Shown here one piece after another: positions 48,102 through 60,401 of a stretch of 64,000 nucleotides of DNA. A program made the translations under genes and the position numbers. The notes beneath the pieces were generated by a model. The model ran no database searches, had not been told where the DNA came from, and worked only from the letters and a program-made list of their open reading frames with translations. The stretch is from NCBI GenBank assembly GCA_963854835.1, contig OY978528.1:59309261-59373260 (forward strand). Direction: 5' to 3'. This DNA comes from Megamerina dolium (Eukaryota; Arthropoda; Insecta; Diptera; Megamerinidae). The stretch's first letter is position 1; the number at the start of each line of letters is the position of its first letter.

Positions 48102-49205
48102 GTAAGTACCATATCGAAAGACAAGTTACACGTATCGTACATAATGAAAACTCTAAAGTGCAAAGCAATTTGTTTGAATTGCTTTCATTTTATAATAACA
48201 AATTTGTCGAAGAGCGTAGGTAATTTGTTGTCATTTACTTGCGTTGATATTTTTCCTGTATTTTATTGTGATTTGTAATTTAATTGTACACACACGTGCA
48301 TAATTATGTGTATATGAGAGCGCAAAGCACTTGCGTTTGGATTCGCTGATGTGTTGCATGTATGTACTGGCAATGGATTATATGCTTCTTGCATATATTT
48401 TTTGTCACCCCAGAGAAATACTTTTTCCCCCGCAAAACGAACGCTGTGTGGGTACTCTTCATTACTTCATTATCCATTTTTTTTTTTTTGTCATTTAAAA
48501 ATTATTTTCTTTACTGTTCATATTCAATTTCCTTTATTCAAGTATTTATTAAATGTGTTTATGTGCAAACTTAAAAACTGGCATAAAATCAAGCAATATT
48601 AATAATTCATGCACAACGAAGTGTGTCTGCAATAAAAGTGTTTCTCTTTTTTTTTTTTTTTGTTTTCATGAATTGGTTTTAACTACCGGTTGTAATGTCA
48701 TTTATTACACAACTAAAGCAATTACATTCGATCGTATTATACCACATACAATCATACATTTTGTCATGCATTTAAAAATCAGCTCTAGCAATATTAACTT
48801 AAAGACGAATATATAGTATACAATATAATTGACTATTATTTTTTATTATTATCGTTAAATTTGTAATTAAACAAGATGATTGTGACACCAATTATATTAA
48901 ATAGTCTTGATTGATGATCTTAAACTGAAAATGTTTACTGAAGAGCTGAATAAATGAATGAAGGAATGAACCGTCTATTCAATCAACGTTTGATATATGC
49001 CTGAGATTTTCTCACATAATTCTCCTATGTACTGCATATAGTATAGAATCAATGAAACAATTAGTTTCCTCCTTTGTGGGAATTCTAACTTTTTTCATCT
49101 CGCAGACATTAAATAAGATCAAAATCACTAGATAAACTCAATGCTCTATGGCGTTTTGTCTAAATACCATTTTACAGAAGTACTAAATAAAAAAAAAATA
49201 AATAA
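48102..49205. other. Start of the next neurobeachin-like intron, no gene seen
   Basis: Follows a strong donor (gtaagt at 48102). AT-rich with poly-T tracts. The next expected exon (PH domain entry) was not found in this stretch. Confidence 0.4.
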
Positions 49206-49553
49206 ATATGTGGCACTTAAAGCCCCAAAGGGCTCATTGGCCGAGCTTCTCTTCCATTACTGTTGTGCGTCTTAAATTTTGGACAGTATTAGAATGGACC
49301 TACTTATTTTAGCCGGTTCCGAACGGCAGAACACTTGTGGCATCACTTTTTCAGAGCTTTGTCACAGAGTTCTTTAAGAAGCCTTTTCATGGCAAGTTGT
49401 TACTGTCGGAAGAATTGCCAATTGCTTGCCAACAGGTGGGTACCGTTCGAAAGAAAAATCTTTTCGATATTAAATTTGTTATGCATCAGCCGGGTATTGA
49501 ACCACGACCTACAGATCAGAAGGCGAACACACTAACCACTGAGCTACGGCACC
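49206..49553 (-). mobile_element. tRNA-derived SINE, copy 4, best full-length copy
   Basis: On the minus strand: the head cgtagctcagtggttagtgt (about 49528-49547), a B box in ggttcaatacccggc (about 49490-49505), the body cgaacggtacccacctgttgg, and a 3' end with a short hairpin (gagccctttggggcttt, about 49222-49238) then an AT tail. About 350 bp, the most complete copy here. Confidence 0.88.
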
Positions 49554-49722
49554 CACGAATACTACTAAATACTAAATACTACTACTAAATAGGTTATATA
49601 AAATTTGAATAGCCGAAATAAAAACCGCGCTTACCTCCCATACAAAAGTATTTTGTTGGGGGTATGTTTTCAAAAGTTTCCACGAAACTTGGTATCTAAA
49701 GCTACTCTAACTATAAAATCTA

Positions 49723-50972
49723 CCTAGTCAAGTTATAAATATTGGCACAACGAAAAATCGACGCCAATTGAAAACGAATTAATATTTTTCAAAACTTTTT
49801 TTTCTTTTTATTGGGTTATTCAATGGCTATAAATCTTAGAAACACTTATTCGAAATGACTTCCAGCACGACTTGAGACGATCTGGATAAGATGGCACATG
49901 AGGATCACCTACATCAGGAAACACGAATGCTAAAAGTGCGTGAGCACAACGAGCTGCTTTCGCAACAATTTCCTCTTTCCTGCCACCTTCCATCCCACCC
50001 AAACAACCGGTTAACCCAGCTTGCCCCTCCCCTGCGTAATATCCGTGGTAGCCTATGCTCATTTGATGGGCATGTGAGTTACCGGCTCTATGATCTGAGC
50101 TCTAGTACTCATAGGGCGGCACTGAATTCACTGCATCAGCGCGCGGTGGAGGCGGCCATCGAGGGTCATACTCATAACATCGTGTGGGGGGTCGCCCACC
50201 GCCAGTTGCAAACTGCGAACAACGGCTCCCTAGATCCGTCCGCGCCACTTTGGCGCAGCTAAGATCTGGATGGAGCATCTATCTGAACTGCTATATGCAC
50301 CGGCTGGCTGATACAATTCGAGACATATGCCCGCGGTGCCGGCAGAGCCCGCATGACACCCGTCATCTTTTCGCCTGGCCCAGAGGCCTACCAGTTTGGT
50401 CCCCTCTGCACTGTGGACGCACCCCCTGGAGGCTACCGTCTTCCTAGAGCTGGTCGACGAGAACAACAACACCCTAGCTGAACATGAATTTTCGTGATTT
50501 CGAAATCGTTGTCTGTTATAACAACAACAACGATCAGGGAACTTATCGGCATGGTTTTTTGCGAAATTTGCATTCCCTGCGACAAGATTTTCTGATTTCG
50601 CAGCGGTTTTCGGTCGATTCGTTTCTTCACGGCTTTGATCGCTTTCGGAGTTCACACGGTCTCGTACTCCACCAGCATCCTCAAACAACTTCACAGCACG
50701 ATACACAAAATTGCGAGTGATTCCAAGCGGTTGCAACGTCCGAAAGATATCGCATTTTCCCATGTTGCATTTTAGTAGGCCAACTACAACAATACGATGT
50801 TCGATGTTGCCCCATTCCATGATTATAAACGATTAATGCCAACAACTTTTTACGTGGCAATGAAGCATAAATGTCAATTGTCAAATCGCAGTCAAGATGA
50901 AATGGATGCGCCCAATATTTCATTCGAAATTAATGCGTTTAGTTGTGTACCAATATTTATGAATTGACTAGG
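49723..50972 (-). mobile_element. Mariner-superfamily element, copy 2, interrupted by a jockey-like LINE
   Basis: Inverted ends of about 30 bp: CCTAGTCAAGTTATAAATAT at 49723 and the inverted counterpart ending 50972, with TA on each side. The transposase is on the minus strand. The N-terminal helix-turn-helix (GNIEHRIVVVGLL..., 50820 downward) and the next block (KSENLVAGNANFAKNH, to about 50530) remain. The catalytic core is missing, replaced by the LINE at about 49890-50520. The 3' part resumes at about 49735-49888. The same family occurs at 62144-62960. Confidence 0.8.
49890..50520 (+). mobile_element. Jockey-like LINE 3' end inside a mariner copy
   Basis: The plus strand reads MAHEDHLHQETRMLKVREHN at 49891, then AQLRSGWSIYLNCYMHRLAD and CPRCRQSPHDTRHLFAWPRG up to about 50390, ending in a ttataacaacaacaac tail at about 50516-50532. 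Same family as 44210-45180 and 58910-59345. Broken by frameshifts. Confidence 0.8.
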
Positions 50973-50974
50973 TA

Positions 50975-52034
50975 TATATTGGGAAATGGGCCACGAAAAT
51001 AAGTATGCATCGGCATATATGATTACTTTTGTCAGCATGGGAATATCTGTATCAATGGGATGAAAACAACGCCTATCACTCATACAAAAAATATATTCTC
51101 GACTAAACTGAGCGAACATACCTATACTGCTGTTGGATTGAACCTTGACACATATTATTATGTGCCACATATGCCATTATGTATGAAAATGGACGTCATC
51201 GGTTGAAAACCATTTTACCTCCAGTACAAACGTAGTATTTTTCTTTCGAAAGTATTTGTGTCTATCTACATTTTGGCTCAGTACAAAATACTTTACGTGT
51301 TCTGTTTACGCAACGTTTATCTTTGAATTGATCAAACATTAACGCTGATATGACAATTTATTTATTTGAAATAAATCTTGTATTATCTAATCGGCACAAA
51401 TTGAATTTATTGAGCTTGGAAAAGATATCCTTGATATGAGCCGTTTACACCGCATAAAAACTATGCACATATTTGATTTTAAATAATGCATAGCGTAAGA
51501 GGAAAAAATGCAAGATTAAATTGCAACTATTTACATTACGTATACTAAAGTAATTAATCATTAATCATGGTCAATTTAGCATGCACATAAACTGAATTGC
51601 ACTTGAAACTATTATGCATACAAACATCGTATTACTTACGTTCGTTCGTTGACATAGTAACTCGATAATGCATAAACCAGTTTTATACGATGAAATTATA
51701 GTTTACATAAATTAATTTGGAACACATTATTTAAATTAGTCTACATAGATAAGTTTTTTTTTTTTCTATAAATATACACATATTTTTCGCCATAATGTAG
51801 CAAGCTTTATACTATGTATAATGCCATATACCCAGCAGTAGCGCCTTATTAATTCTATTACTGATACGCCTGGTCCATTAGTATGTAGCGAAGGAGCAGT
51901 CCTCTATAGAGCAGTCTTTCATAAAACATAATTGCATATATTTTTCTCACTAACAACTCCAAAATGCACTATACCGGATTAGCAGGAATTGTAAATTCAT
52001 AGTGGCTACTAATCACTTGTCGACAGAAGGTCAG
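50975..52034. other. Intronic/intergenic sequence, no gene seen
   Basis: AT-rich with no recognisable motif. Confidence 0.35.
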
Positions 52035-52038
52035 TTTA

Positions 52039-52455
52039 ACACGTTCGCGGACGCTAAAAATGTCAGGGAGCTGCAAAAATATACAGGCAATTATTTTTGA
52101 AACTAGTTGTAATATCCGAAATCTGATTAGACATATATTATAATAGTAGTCAGAACATCGTATTTTAACCGTTATATACAATGAATGTTATAGCATCCAC
52201 GACGATATAGATAATATTAGGAAGTTTAAGGAAGCTTAAGGAAGTTTGTAAATACACGGAGAAAATATAAAATAATATCAAAGTACCTAATAAATCAATT
52301 GGTCATTATTTTAAAATGTATATTAATTACAAACGCTTAAGATTGCATAAAATTAAATGAATAAACAATGGCTTTAAAATTTGAATGCAATAGCATTCAC
52401 GTCATTTTGCAACACTATGAAAATGAATGCTATAGCATTCACGTCCGCGAACGTG
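52039..52455. mobile_element. piggyBac-type MITE flanked by TTAA
   Basis: Perfect inverted ends CACGTTCGCGGACG at 52039 and 52442-52455, each bordered by TTAA (52035-52038, 52456-52459), the hallmark of piggyBac insertion. The 417-bp body has no transposase. It contains a recurring palindromic unit gaatgctatagcattcacgtc, with versions at about 52182, 52383 and 52424. Confidence 0.85.
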
Positions 52456-52459
52456 TTAA

Positions 52460-53567
52460 AGAAATGTATTTGACACATAGGCCTGTTAGATTGTCAACCA
52501 GTTATCACAAGAAATATTAAGCTACGAACTAGCTCCATATCTCTACGCAAAATTGACTCCATTAACCTCAGAACCAGATCATTTATCCGATAGATAGGTG
52601 CAGACTTGCATACTGATACATACACTTATGCACTTGCATATGACGTATTCTGATCTCTCTATATTTGCAGTATTCCATAACCACGACAAATACCTATATA
52701 TAACATATAACATATACTAGTATTCATAATTCGCTTACATACACATAATTTTCAAATGCATTATTGATTACTGGACTAGTTTTGCATAGCTCTCTTCAAG
52801 GTCATTGCAATACATTTTTTTTTTATATTTAAAAATATTAATTATAAAACAAAAATTCATAGTTAGGCGTATCTATGACTGTGTTGTTTGACTTAGTCAT
52901 ACGATCGTGCGCATAGACATTATTAGACTCAGTAGGCGACAGACATTTTTGTAGATGCCATTAGAATCTATCGAAATTAACATCTTAACTATGACGCATA
53001 CAATGAGGTTGTGACTGAATTTCTTATGATAAAGCTTAAATATTTGAATTTTAGTTTATCTAAGAGTACGCAGAGAATATCTGAATTTTCAAGACAGAGT
53101 TTTTCATCGACTGATATTTTCTCCAACTTGAATTATAATTGAAATTTGGTGGTATCCGTTATACTTATTGAAAATGCAATTGTAACAGCAACAACCTTGG
53201 TCCAGTAAGTGAAAATATTCCAAAGCCTTTAATTATAGCATGGGCGGAAAATATAATTATTAATATGGTTGCATAGAAGGGTGCGATGTGAGACAAAAAT
53301 CCGACCATATTGAATATATTTTGCTTGTATTTAATATCTCGCGTTGCATTAATATTATAAGATAAAGCCTTCAAAATGAACCTAAAATCAAGCCAGATAA
53401 GGTAATCTGTTGGGCATTTTGGTTGTTGTAAGCTGTTGTATGTTGTTGTTGTTGTTGTAGCAGCAGGAATACGGAAATGTTAATTAATGCCATTATTGGC
53501 AACGGTGTTGTTGTAGGGGTTGGTGTTGGCGTTGGCATCGGTGTTGTATCGCCCCTGTGAGTGATTA
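52460..53567. other. Spacer, no gene seen
   Basis: AT-rich. A (TTG)n tract and gttggtgttggcgttggc units at 53438-53545. No coding motif. Confidence 0.35.
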
Positions 53568-53731
53568 GCGTAGCTCAGTGGTGAGTGTGTTGGCCTTCTG
53601 ATCTGTAGGTCCTGAGTAGGTCCCTTCTAATACTGTCCAAAATTTAACATGCACTACAGAAATGGAAAAGAAGCTCGGCCAAAGAGCCCTTCAGGGCTTT
53701 AAGTGCCACATATTTATTTTTTTTTTTTTTA
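53568..53731 (+). mobile_element. tRNA-derived SINE, copy 5, internally deleted
   Basis: The head has an A box (cgtagctcagtgg, about 53570-53582) and then jumps directly to the 3' end (ccaaagagcccttcagggct, about 53679-53698). It ends in atatttattttttttt. The middle of the element is missing. Confidence 0.82.
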
Positions 53732-55564
53732 CGGATCGCCCTGTAGCATAAATTTCGGCTATCTCCGTAAATCAATTTTACTAATTGATGACATACAATT
53801 TTAATTACTTTGAAAACACTGTGACCCAATTCGAGGGTCATTATCTGGGGGCGGAATAATTCCACCTCAGGACAAAAGACCTAGATCCATAATGAATCAA
53901 ATTTTTTTTATGTTCATACTAAATTTGCTATTTTTTGCCTAAATGCTTTTAGAATAAGTGGGAAAAAAGAGTTAAAATTCACATCGTAGCGAAATATGTT
54001 GTTTGGGTACATATAGTAAAATTTTATGGGGAATAATTTTGTGATACATTTTAACCCGTTAGCTCTCTCACGAAAGGGTCGTTTTGTCCCCCTTTTTGGA
54101 AAATCTGAATAAAATGGTGTTTCGGAGGTCGTTATAGGGTTAAAATGTTCTAGAAAATTTTTCGCTGGAAAATTTCACTAGGGATATTCTCGGACAAAAT
54201 CTTTATACAAGGAACGTAACGGTAAACAAATTAAAAAACAACATTTTATGTATTCTTTTATAATGTGTTCAGCTCTTTTAGAGGGCGATGATTCGGCACT
54301 TGGGACATCATATCGCAGTCATCGCTGTCATCAGAAACTGAGGTACACATGATGTACACATGTGACTCCACTGCTGGCTCTTCGAATGTTTGCTATTAAA
54401 ACACAATGTTCAATCGTACAGCATTCCATGACTAAAATTTGCTGCGTTTCTACTTTACAAATGTCAAAGAATGACAGTTTGATGTTTGACATTTTATGAA
54501 ATGACAGCATTAGCATTTCCAACCATTTGAAAAATGTTTAATTGAGCGGGTAGCACTATTTTTTTATTTTTTTTCAACATTGTTTTTAAACCAATGGTTT
54601 CGTTTGCAACTAAAAAATATTCGTATTTATATTTATTTTATGGCCAATAAAACTGATTTGACCACAAATGTACTAGCATTCAGTAGACCATTTAACTGGC
54701 TTGATTTGAATATTATTTCTGCATCGACAACTGTATTGCAGGTGTTATTTTAAACATATGTCAGCTTTCGAGCTGTTGTCGATCGAATGTGGAAATCGGA
54801 ATATGCCTATAAATCTTGATCACTTCATATTCTGCATGATAATTAAAAATACCAGCATTATATTGAATTGCATACATTAGAACATTTATATATTTTCCAT
54901 TATTAACATTATGTAGGTATATAATACGACATAAGTTATATTTATCGCGGTCAAACAGCCTTAATAATTATAATATTTAATATTTAAATACAAGAAGATG
55001 TATTTGGACGAAACGAAAAAGCAAACCAAATAAACACTGATGAGAAAAATCTCTCTTATACAATACAATATACATTACACTGATACGTATAAAACAGAAG
55101 AGCGTAATAACATCGTGTAGAGGCAGTAGTCGATGGTCATACGTATGAAGATTGACGGTGCTATGAAGGAATATACTTATTTAGTAGTTGAAATGACTGC
55201 CATTTGCGCTTGCTCACATTAAATGAACTTGTTGTAATGAATGGATTTCATTTTCATTTCTATTACAACAACTACTAGTACTACTACTACACTACTTCTA
55301 ATGTACTACTACTATTGCAACAGCTTGCATACACATATACATACGCTCATGTCCTTCATCTTTATATTTATATATGCAGTTAGATATAAGTCTCAGATGT
55401 ATGGCTGAACATTGATGTATTTGAGTATCCTTTGCGTTTTCTTATTTGTCATTATAATTGTTTGTGTTGTATTCGGTGAATGAGTGCATGTGTGCTTGGC
55501 AAGAGGTCGGCATCGGTGTTGCAATAATTGCAATGTGTTTGTGTGTGTGTGACTTAGTGTTTGC
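53732..55564. other. Spacer upstream of the cuticle gene's 3' end, no gene seen
   Basis: About 1.8 kb, mostly AT-rich. A segment at 54780-54828 (tcgatcgaatgtgg...gaatatgcctataaat) resembles the right end and flank of the MITE at 35012-35093. No coding motif. Confidence 0.4.
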
Positions 55565-56172
55565 TTAACCATGATAGACCGGTGCACCATAGCCTGGAGC
55601 GATAAGAGGTCCATGTGCAGCACTCAATAATGGTGCTGGTCCAGCATGTAATAATGGTGCGGGACCAGCGTGCAATAATGGTCCGGGACCGCCATGCAAC
55701 AGTGGTACCGGCGCAATTACTTTGGCAACTGGAGCGACAGCCTTAACGGCGGCGCCCTCTCGATGGACAACAGCATTGAAGCCATGCACTGGATCGGCTG
55801 TGTACTCTACCAAACGTCTGGTACCGTCTGCTTCGATTAGCGAATAAGCGCCTTGAACTACATCACCATGGCGTGTCTCTTGTTGACTCTTGACATCGCC
55901 CGTTGAAGCGTCCTGTAAAACGAGGAAATGTAAAAATTTCAAAGCGAAGATTTGACTGTGTATCAACTCACATGAACATCATAGCTGAAAGTGTATTGTG
56001 GATTTGGATCGTAAGGCTCTGGTCCTGCAGCTACTTTGGCGATGACTGGTGTTGCAATTTTAGCAATGGCTGGCCCCACAAGTGGATAGTGCGGCCCTGT
56101 CAAGCCATGATAACCAGGCGCTGGAAGGACAACAGCACTTGCAACTGCTACCAGAATGCTAAGGATAATCAA
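55565..56172 (-). CDS. RR-2 cuticular protein H, two main exons (first exon unplaced)
   Basis: Structural protein of exocuticle that binds chitin. Exons on the minus strand: 56172-55972 and 55912-55565 (59-bp intron, phase 0), 182 residues plus a short missing start. Residues [13 protein letters not shown] are the rest of a signal peptide. The Rebers-Riddiford RR-2 domain runs from [20 protein letters not shown] through [20 protein letters not shown] to [10 protein letters not shown], crossing the intron. The C-terminus is Ala/Pro/Gly/His-rich with three GPxPLLHAG repeats (about 55615-55700) and ends GAPVYHG. No ATG opens exon 2, which starts right after a ttgcag acceptor, so a tiny first exon is expected. 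ATG followed by GTACAA at 56251-56255 is one weak candidate. A TATA/Inr pair at 56603-56631 lies upstream. Confidence 0.85.
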
Positions 56173-56602
56173 CTGCAAGTAGAATATTAAAAAAATTGTA
56201 TTTTACAACTATTCTCTACGCTGATGATGATGTTTCTTCTTGCCTTTTGTACCATGACTGCTATGTTTGACAAATGAATTTACTCTGCGATTCTTTACCA
56301 ATCTGACAATTGCTTTTATATACCTACGCAAAAGATTTAGGCTGTGTTTTGAGAAATATTGTACATACTCTAGATTAAAGGTATGTTCGTATATACGCCC
56401 GCCTGTTTGATTCGAATTGCAGGTATTTATGCAAAAGCACAAAAAAAAAAAACAGAACAAAGCCAAACAAACAGAAAATTAAAATAATTCATTTTTCGTC
56501 GCCTATAGCAAGTGACGACGACGACGGCGACGACAATAAATACAATCTTGAATGTGACTTACATTATTTAGGCCTATAAGCAGCAAACAGTCGCAGTCGC
56601 AG

Positions 56603-56631
56603 ACTGAAAATCTTATTGTGGAGGCTTTATA
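56603..56631 (-). promoter_or_regulatory. TATA box and initiator of cuticular gene H
   Basis: TATAAAG (56625-56631) followed after about 26 bases by TCAGT (56603-56607), the arthropod initiator, on the minus strand. The leader after it reaches a gtaagt donor at about 56571, suggesting the first exon ends there. Confidence 0.55.
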
Positions 56632-56639
56632 GGCCAATT

Positions 56640-58700
56640 CTTACGCAGCATCAGCAACAGCAGCAGTTGAAAATGCTGTTCAGTTTGTAAAGTCACCTAT
56701 CTCGATTGTTGCTGCTCGATTCAACACATAATTGGCAATATTTTCTGTCCTCCCTCGTCTATTGTCGCGCAACGCCACTACATGGAACGACCAATTCACT
56801 GCTGCACCCCTATATTTCTATCTCTCTCTGTCGCTCTCTTGCACTCTATTAATCTCTCAATAATAATTCAGAAGGCTATCGAAGGCATCGATTTAAACGC
56901 GTGCTGCTGCAGCACCAAGCACAAGACGCGATTATCAGTTGCAATATTTGGATGCGGCTGCTGCTATTGGAACGTGTTATTATTATTCTTATATATTTTG
57001 AAATTTTAATAGAATAAAGAATTTATACATAAATTTATTGGCAAACAACCAAACAAGAAAAAATTCAAAAAACTGGTCGAAATTGTTTTATAAACAATAA
57101 CAGCAACAGCAACAACAACAACAACAATAACCAAATGAGCATGGAATTTGAAAGCGTTGGTTTAATGCCGATTTGTATCGATCATGCAAACCTGTGCCTC
57201 ATACAATATGTATGTGTATGAACTCTCCCCGGACCCATAGAGATCCGCACCACCATCACCACCATAGTAACGCACCAAAAAGAGGTTGTCAAAAGGTGTG
57301 TACGCGCGTTTACAATCACAATTGCAAATGCTTGTACGCATAAACATAATCACATATATTCTGTTGAAAAATATTATGTTATGAGTAAATGTCACATCCA
57401 CCCTATGTCGTTATTTGGAAATTGAAACGATAAAAATGCAATATTTGAGGCAATTTCTATCTGTTGACTATTGTATGTGCGCATTTTTAATGCAACGTGC
57501 ATACGAATATGTAACATAGTAGGTACTACAATACTTGTACTACACAAATTGTATGTAGGTTCTCAATAATTACTCATATATTCGTCATCAATTTTGCACA
57601 AGAAAATAAAAACAAAAATATGCAAAAACTAACAACAACAATCTCGTTCACATTATTCGTTATCATTGACATCTAATTACCGCCTTCTACTCGACCAAAC
57701 TAATAACACAGATCAGGGTCATAATATGTAATAATAATAATCTTTCGTTTTTATTTATGCAGGTCATATACGATATCTTTTATGTCACCCAAAGATGTAT
57801 GAAACAAAATGCTACATAAATTAGAAATCTTACATTCTATTTTGTTTTCTTTGATGCTGGTTGGTTGGTTGGTTGGTTTGGGTGCAGTCTGGGAGACAAA
57901 CTCCAGGCTCAATTAGCACAATAAGCGCCATTTTGATATACCACTGGTGTGAACACTGACATGTGATTTATACGAATCACCTTGATTTAATAATAAACCT
58001 ACTAATATCATCTACTTTTGTCTTAGCGCGTTCATTGAGGCCGTCCATTACGAATTTTCCTAGCATTCTATGACGCAGACCGCCCAGAATGGGCACTCGC
58101 ATAGAAATGGTCCTTTCCTGATTGCAGTTTTTTTCGGCATCTGTCATTGTGGGGCCATCCCATTCTTTCGACGTGGTCCCCCATCGGCCAGTGGCCGGTT
58201 ATTGTTGAAGTTATCCTGAAAATGTCTGTTCTTAGGTTCCTTAAGCTGAAGGTGATGCAAGAATGGCCAAAGAAAAGTTTTCACGAAATACATTCTGCAA
58301 TTCATTTGGATTGTATGGCAACCGACTTAAGCAGTGGAGAGGAGTATGTTCTAAAAAATTTTGTGGAAGGTAAAATGAAGGTAGTTGGTTTAACTTTCTT
58401 TCGATTCCCCTAGAGGCGATTACTGGGCAATTGTGGGTTTTTCTGTTAATTTTTAAAATATGTGGAAATAGGGGGAAATATTGGGATGAAAAATTAGTAA
58501 AGGCCGGTCATACATTGTACAGCTCTAGGAACAATTGTCGATTTTCAGGCCATTTTGTACGGTAAACACCTTGATATGTGGATGTAGGGGGTAATTATGT
58601 TTGGAAAATGCTGTGTTAAAATAATTAATGGGGGTCCGTCATACATTTCACTACGCACGGTAGTTGTTGTTGTTGTTGCTGCTACTGTTGTTGTAACAGC
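56640..58700. other. Spacer, no gene seen
   Basis: Contains a CAG/CAA-type tract at 57093-57128, GGTT tandem units at 57858-57878, and the 58430-58660 repeat shared with 35094-35864. An 88-codon frame at 58147-58413 has no family motif. Confidence 0.4.
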
Positions 58701-58707
58701 ATAAAAA

Positions 58708-58895
58708 AATAAAAATAAATATGTAGCACATAAAGCCCCAAAGGGCTCATTGGCCGAGCTTCTCTTCCATTACTGTTGTGCGTCTTAAATTTTGGACAAT
58801 ATTAGAAGGACCTACTTATTTTAGCCAGTTCCGAACGGCAGAACACTTGTGACATCACTTTTTCTGAGCTTTGTCACAGAGTTCTTTAAGAAGCA
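58708..58895 (-). mobile_element. tRNA-derived SINE, copy 6, 5'-truncated
   Basis: Matches the 3' half of the copy at 49206-49553 almost base for base (aaagccccaaagggctcatt..., cttctcttccattactgttg). It stops at gttctttaagaagc, without the tRNA head. A jockey-like LINE tail follows directly at 58910. Confidence 0.85.
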
Positions 58896-58909
58896 TACTG
58901 ATTACAAAT

Positions 58910-59345
58910 AATCGGCCAGCTTCAGGAAAACGGCAGTCTCCAGGGGGTGCGTCCACAGTGCAGAGGGGGCCAAACTGTATCAGTCAGCCGGTGCATGTAG
59001 CAGTTCAGATAGACGCTCCACCCAGATCTTAGCAGCACCAAAGTGGCTCGAGCGGATCTAGGGTGGTGTTGTTCGAAATTGGTGGTTGTTGTAAGTGTTG
59101 CTGTTGTTATTAATGTCAGTGCTCGATTCATTAAGCCCAGGTCTCAACTTCAAAAAAATGTGACTGTTTCGACCAGATCGTCCACAAAGAAAAACGATCG
59201 AGAGAGGTGGGCCTTCCTGGGCATGCAAGCAAAAGTGTGTTTCATCCGGACGGTGGTCACAATAAGGGCATAGCAGTTGAGCTTCATGCTCCATCCTGAT
59301 CGTAACTGGGAAAGCGTCCCACTGGTACTCCTCGAGAGGCTCAGC
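58910..59345 (-). mobile_element. Jockey-like LINE 3' end
   Basis: On the minus strand ARATLVLLRSGWSVYLNCYM (about 59045-58985) lies next to a second segment (59290-59105) that matches 44210-44400 of the other copy. The segment order is rearranged, implying two truncated copies joined together. Confidence 0.7.
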
Positions 59346-60401
59346 TCGGTGGCGGCAAATTATTTTTTACTCTATAGAATTTTGATGCTGTTTTTACTGG
59401 AAAAGTAAGGCAAGATACAGCTATTGTCGGATAAGACATTTATTTAGCTATAGCCTATAGTGCTGCTGTATAAATACATACTGTTCTTATATTAGTAGCA
59501 ACTTCAGGGCTTCTTAAAGCCATTAAAGGGTTGATTTACATAGATTATTATTATTATTTCGATTATACAATCTTATTCATTGAACTCTTTCATAAAATAC
59601 TTGTCATTTTTCCCATTAGTACCTGATGTATATATTAACTCGAAGACCTAGGGCTAGTTTTTCAGTATAAGTTTAAACTAGGTTTAAACTACGTTTACGT
59701 TAACGAAGTTTAAATTTAAACTTATTTTAAATCGCAGCAAGAAAAGATGTACTGGAGTGCAAGACAAGACAGCTGAACAACTGAGAGATTAATCTTAGTT
59801 TAACCCAGGTAGATTGGGCGTTTAAACTTAGTTTAAACTACGTTGAAATTTGACTGAAAATATCAGCAAATAGAGTTTTCTCATCCATTAATAATATCGA
59901 TTTACTGCTTCGTGAAGACGACTTCAGTTCAAGCTCATTTCCTTGAACAGCAATAAAATTATAATCATAAAATCACAATGATGCTTAAAAATCATGACTT
60001 CGTCATATAGTGGTATATTTTATTTGGCCACTAGTGTCTTTCAATTTAAATTTTACTTGATAAACATGCCTTGCGTATCAACTTATGATTTAACGTTAAG
60101 TATACGTATAATGACTGATTATATAATTTAATCAAAATACGTTTTAAAACAATTATTTATTAATATTTTTTTTTTTTTGTAAACACTCAAATGTTTCACT
60201 GTGATTTATTACTATTTACATAGATATACATATATATATATATATATATATTATGTACATTAAATACTTATCTACAGTCTTACATCTGTCATTATTACAT
60301 ACAATAAAGGATAACTAAATACACAATATGCATACAAGGGATTGCATACTATTTGACTACAACATTAGGAGATTAAACAATGACACTGTCGAAAGACGTC
60401 C
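59346..60401. other. Spacer with GTTTAAAC-rich block
   Basis: Between 59665 and 59855 the palindromic motif gtttaaac and variants recur at least six times (for example 59673, 59686, 59823, 59835). A short (TA)n tract at 60227-60251. No gene. Confidence 0.5.

Noticed and set aside
53570..53640. tRNA gene
   Set aside because: Same SINE head, here joined to the family 3' end; no complete cloverleaf.
56209..56466. 85-codon minus-strand ORF upstream of cuticular gene H
   Set aside because: Lies between the TATA/Inr and the gene's second exon; reads as intron, with no cuticle motif.
58147..58413. 88-codon plus-strand gene, possible missing neurobeachin exon
   Set aside because: Does not contain the expected pre-PH sequence or compatible splice sites.
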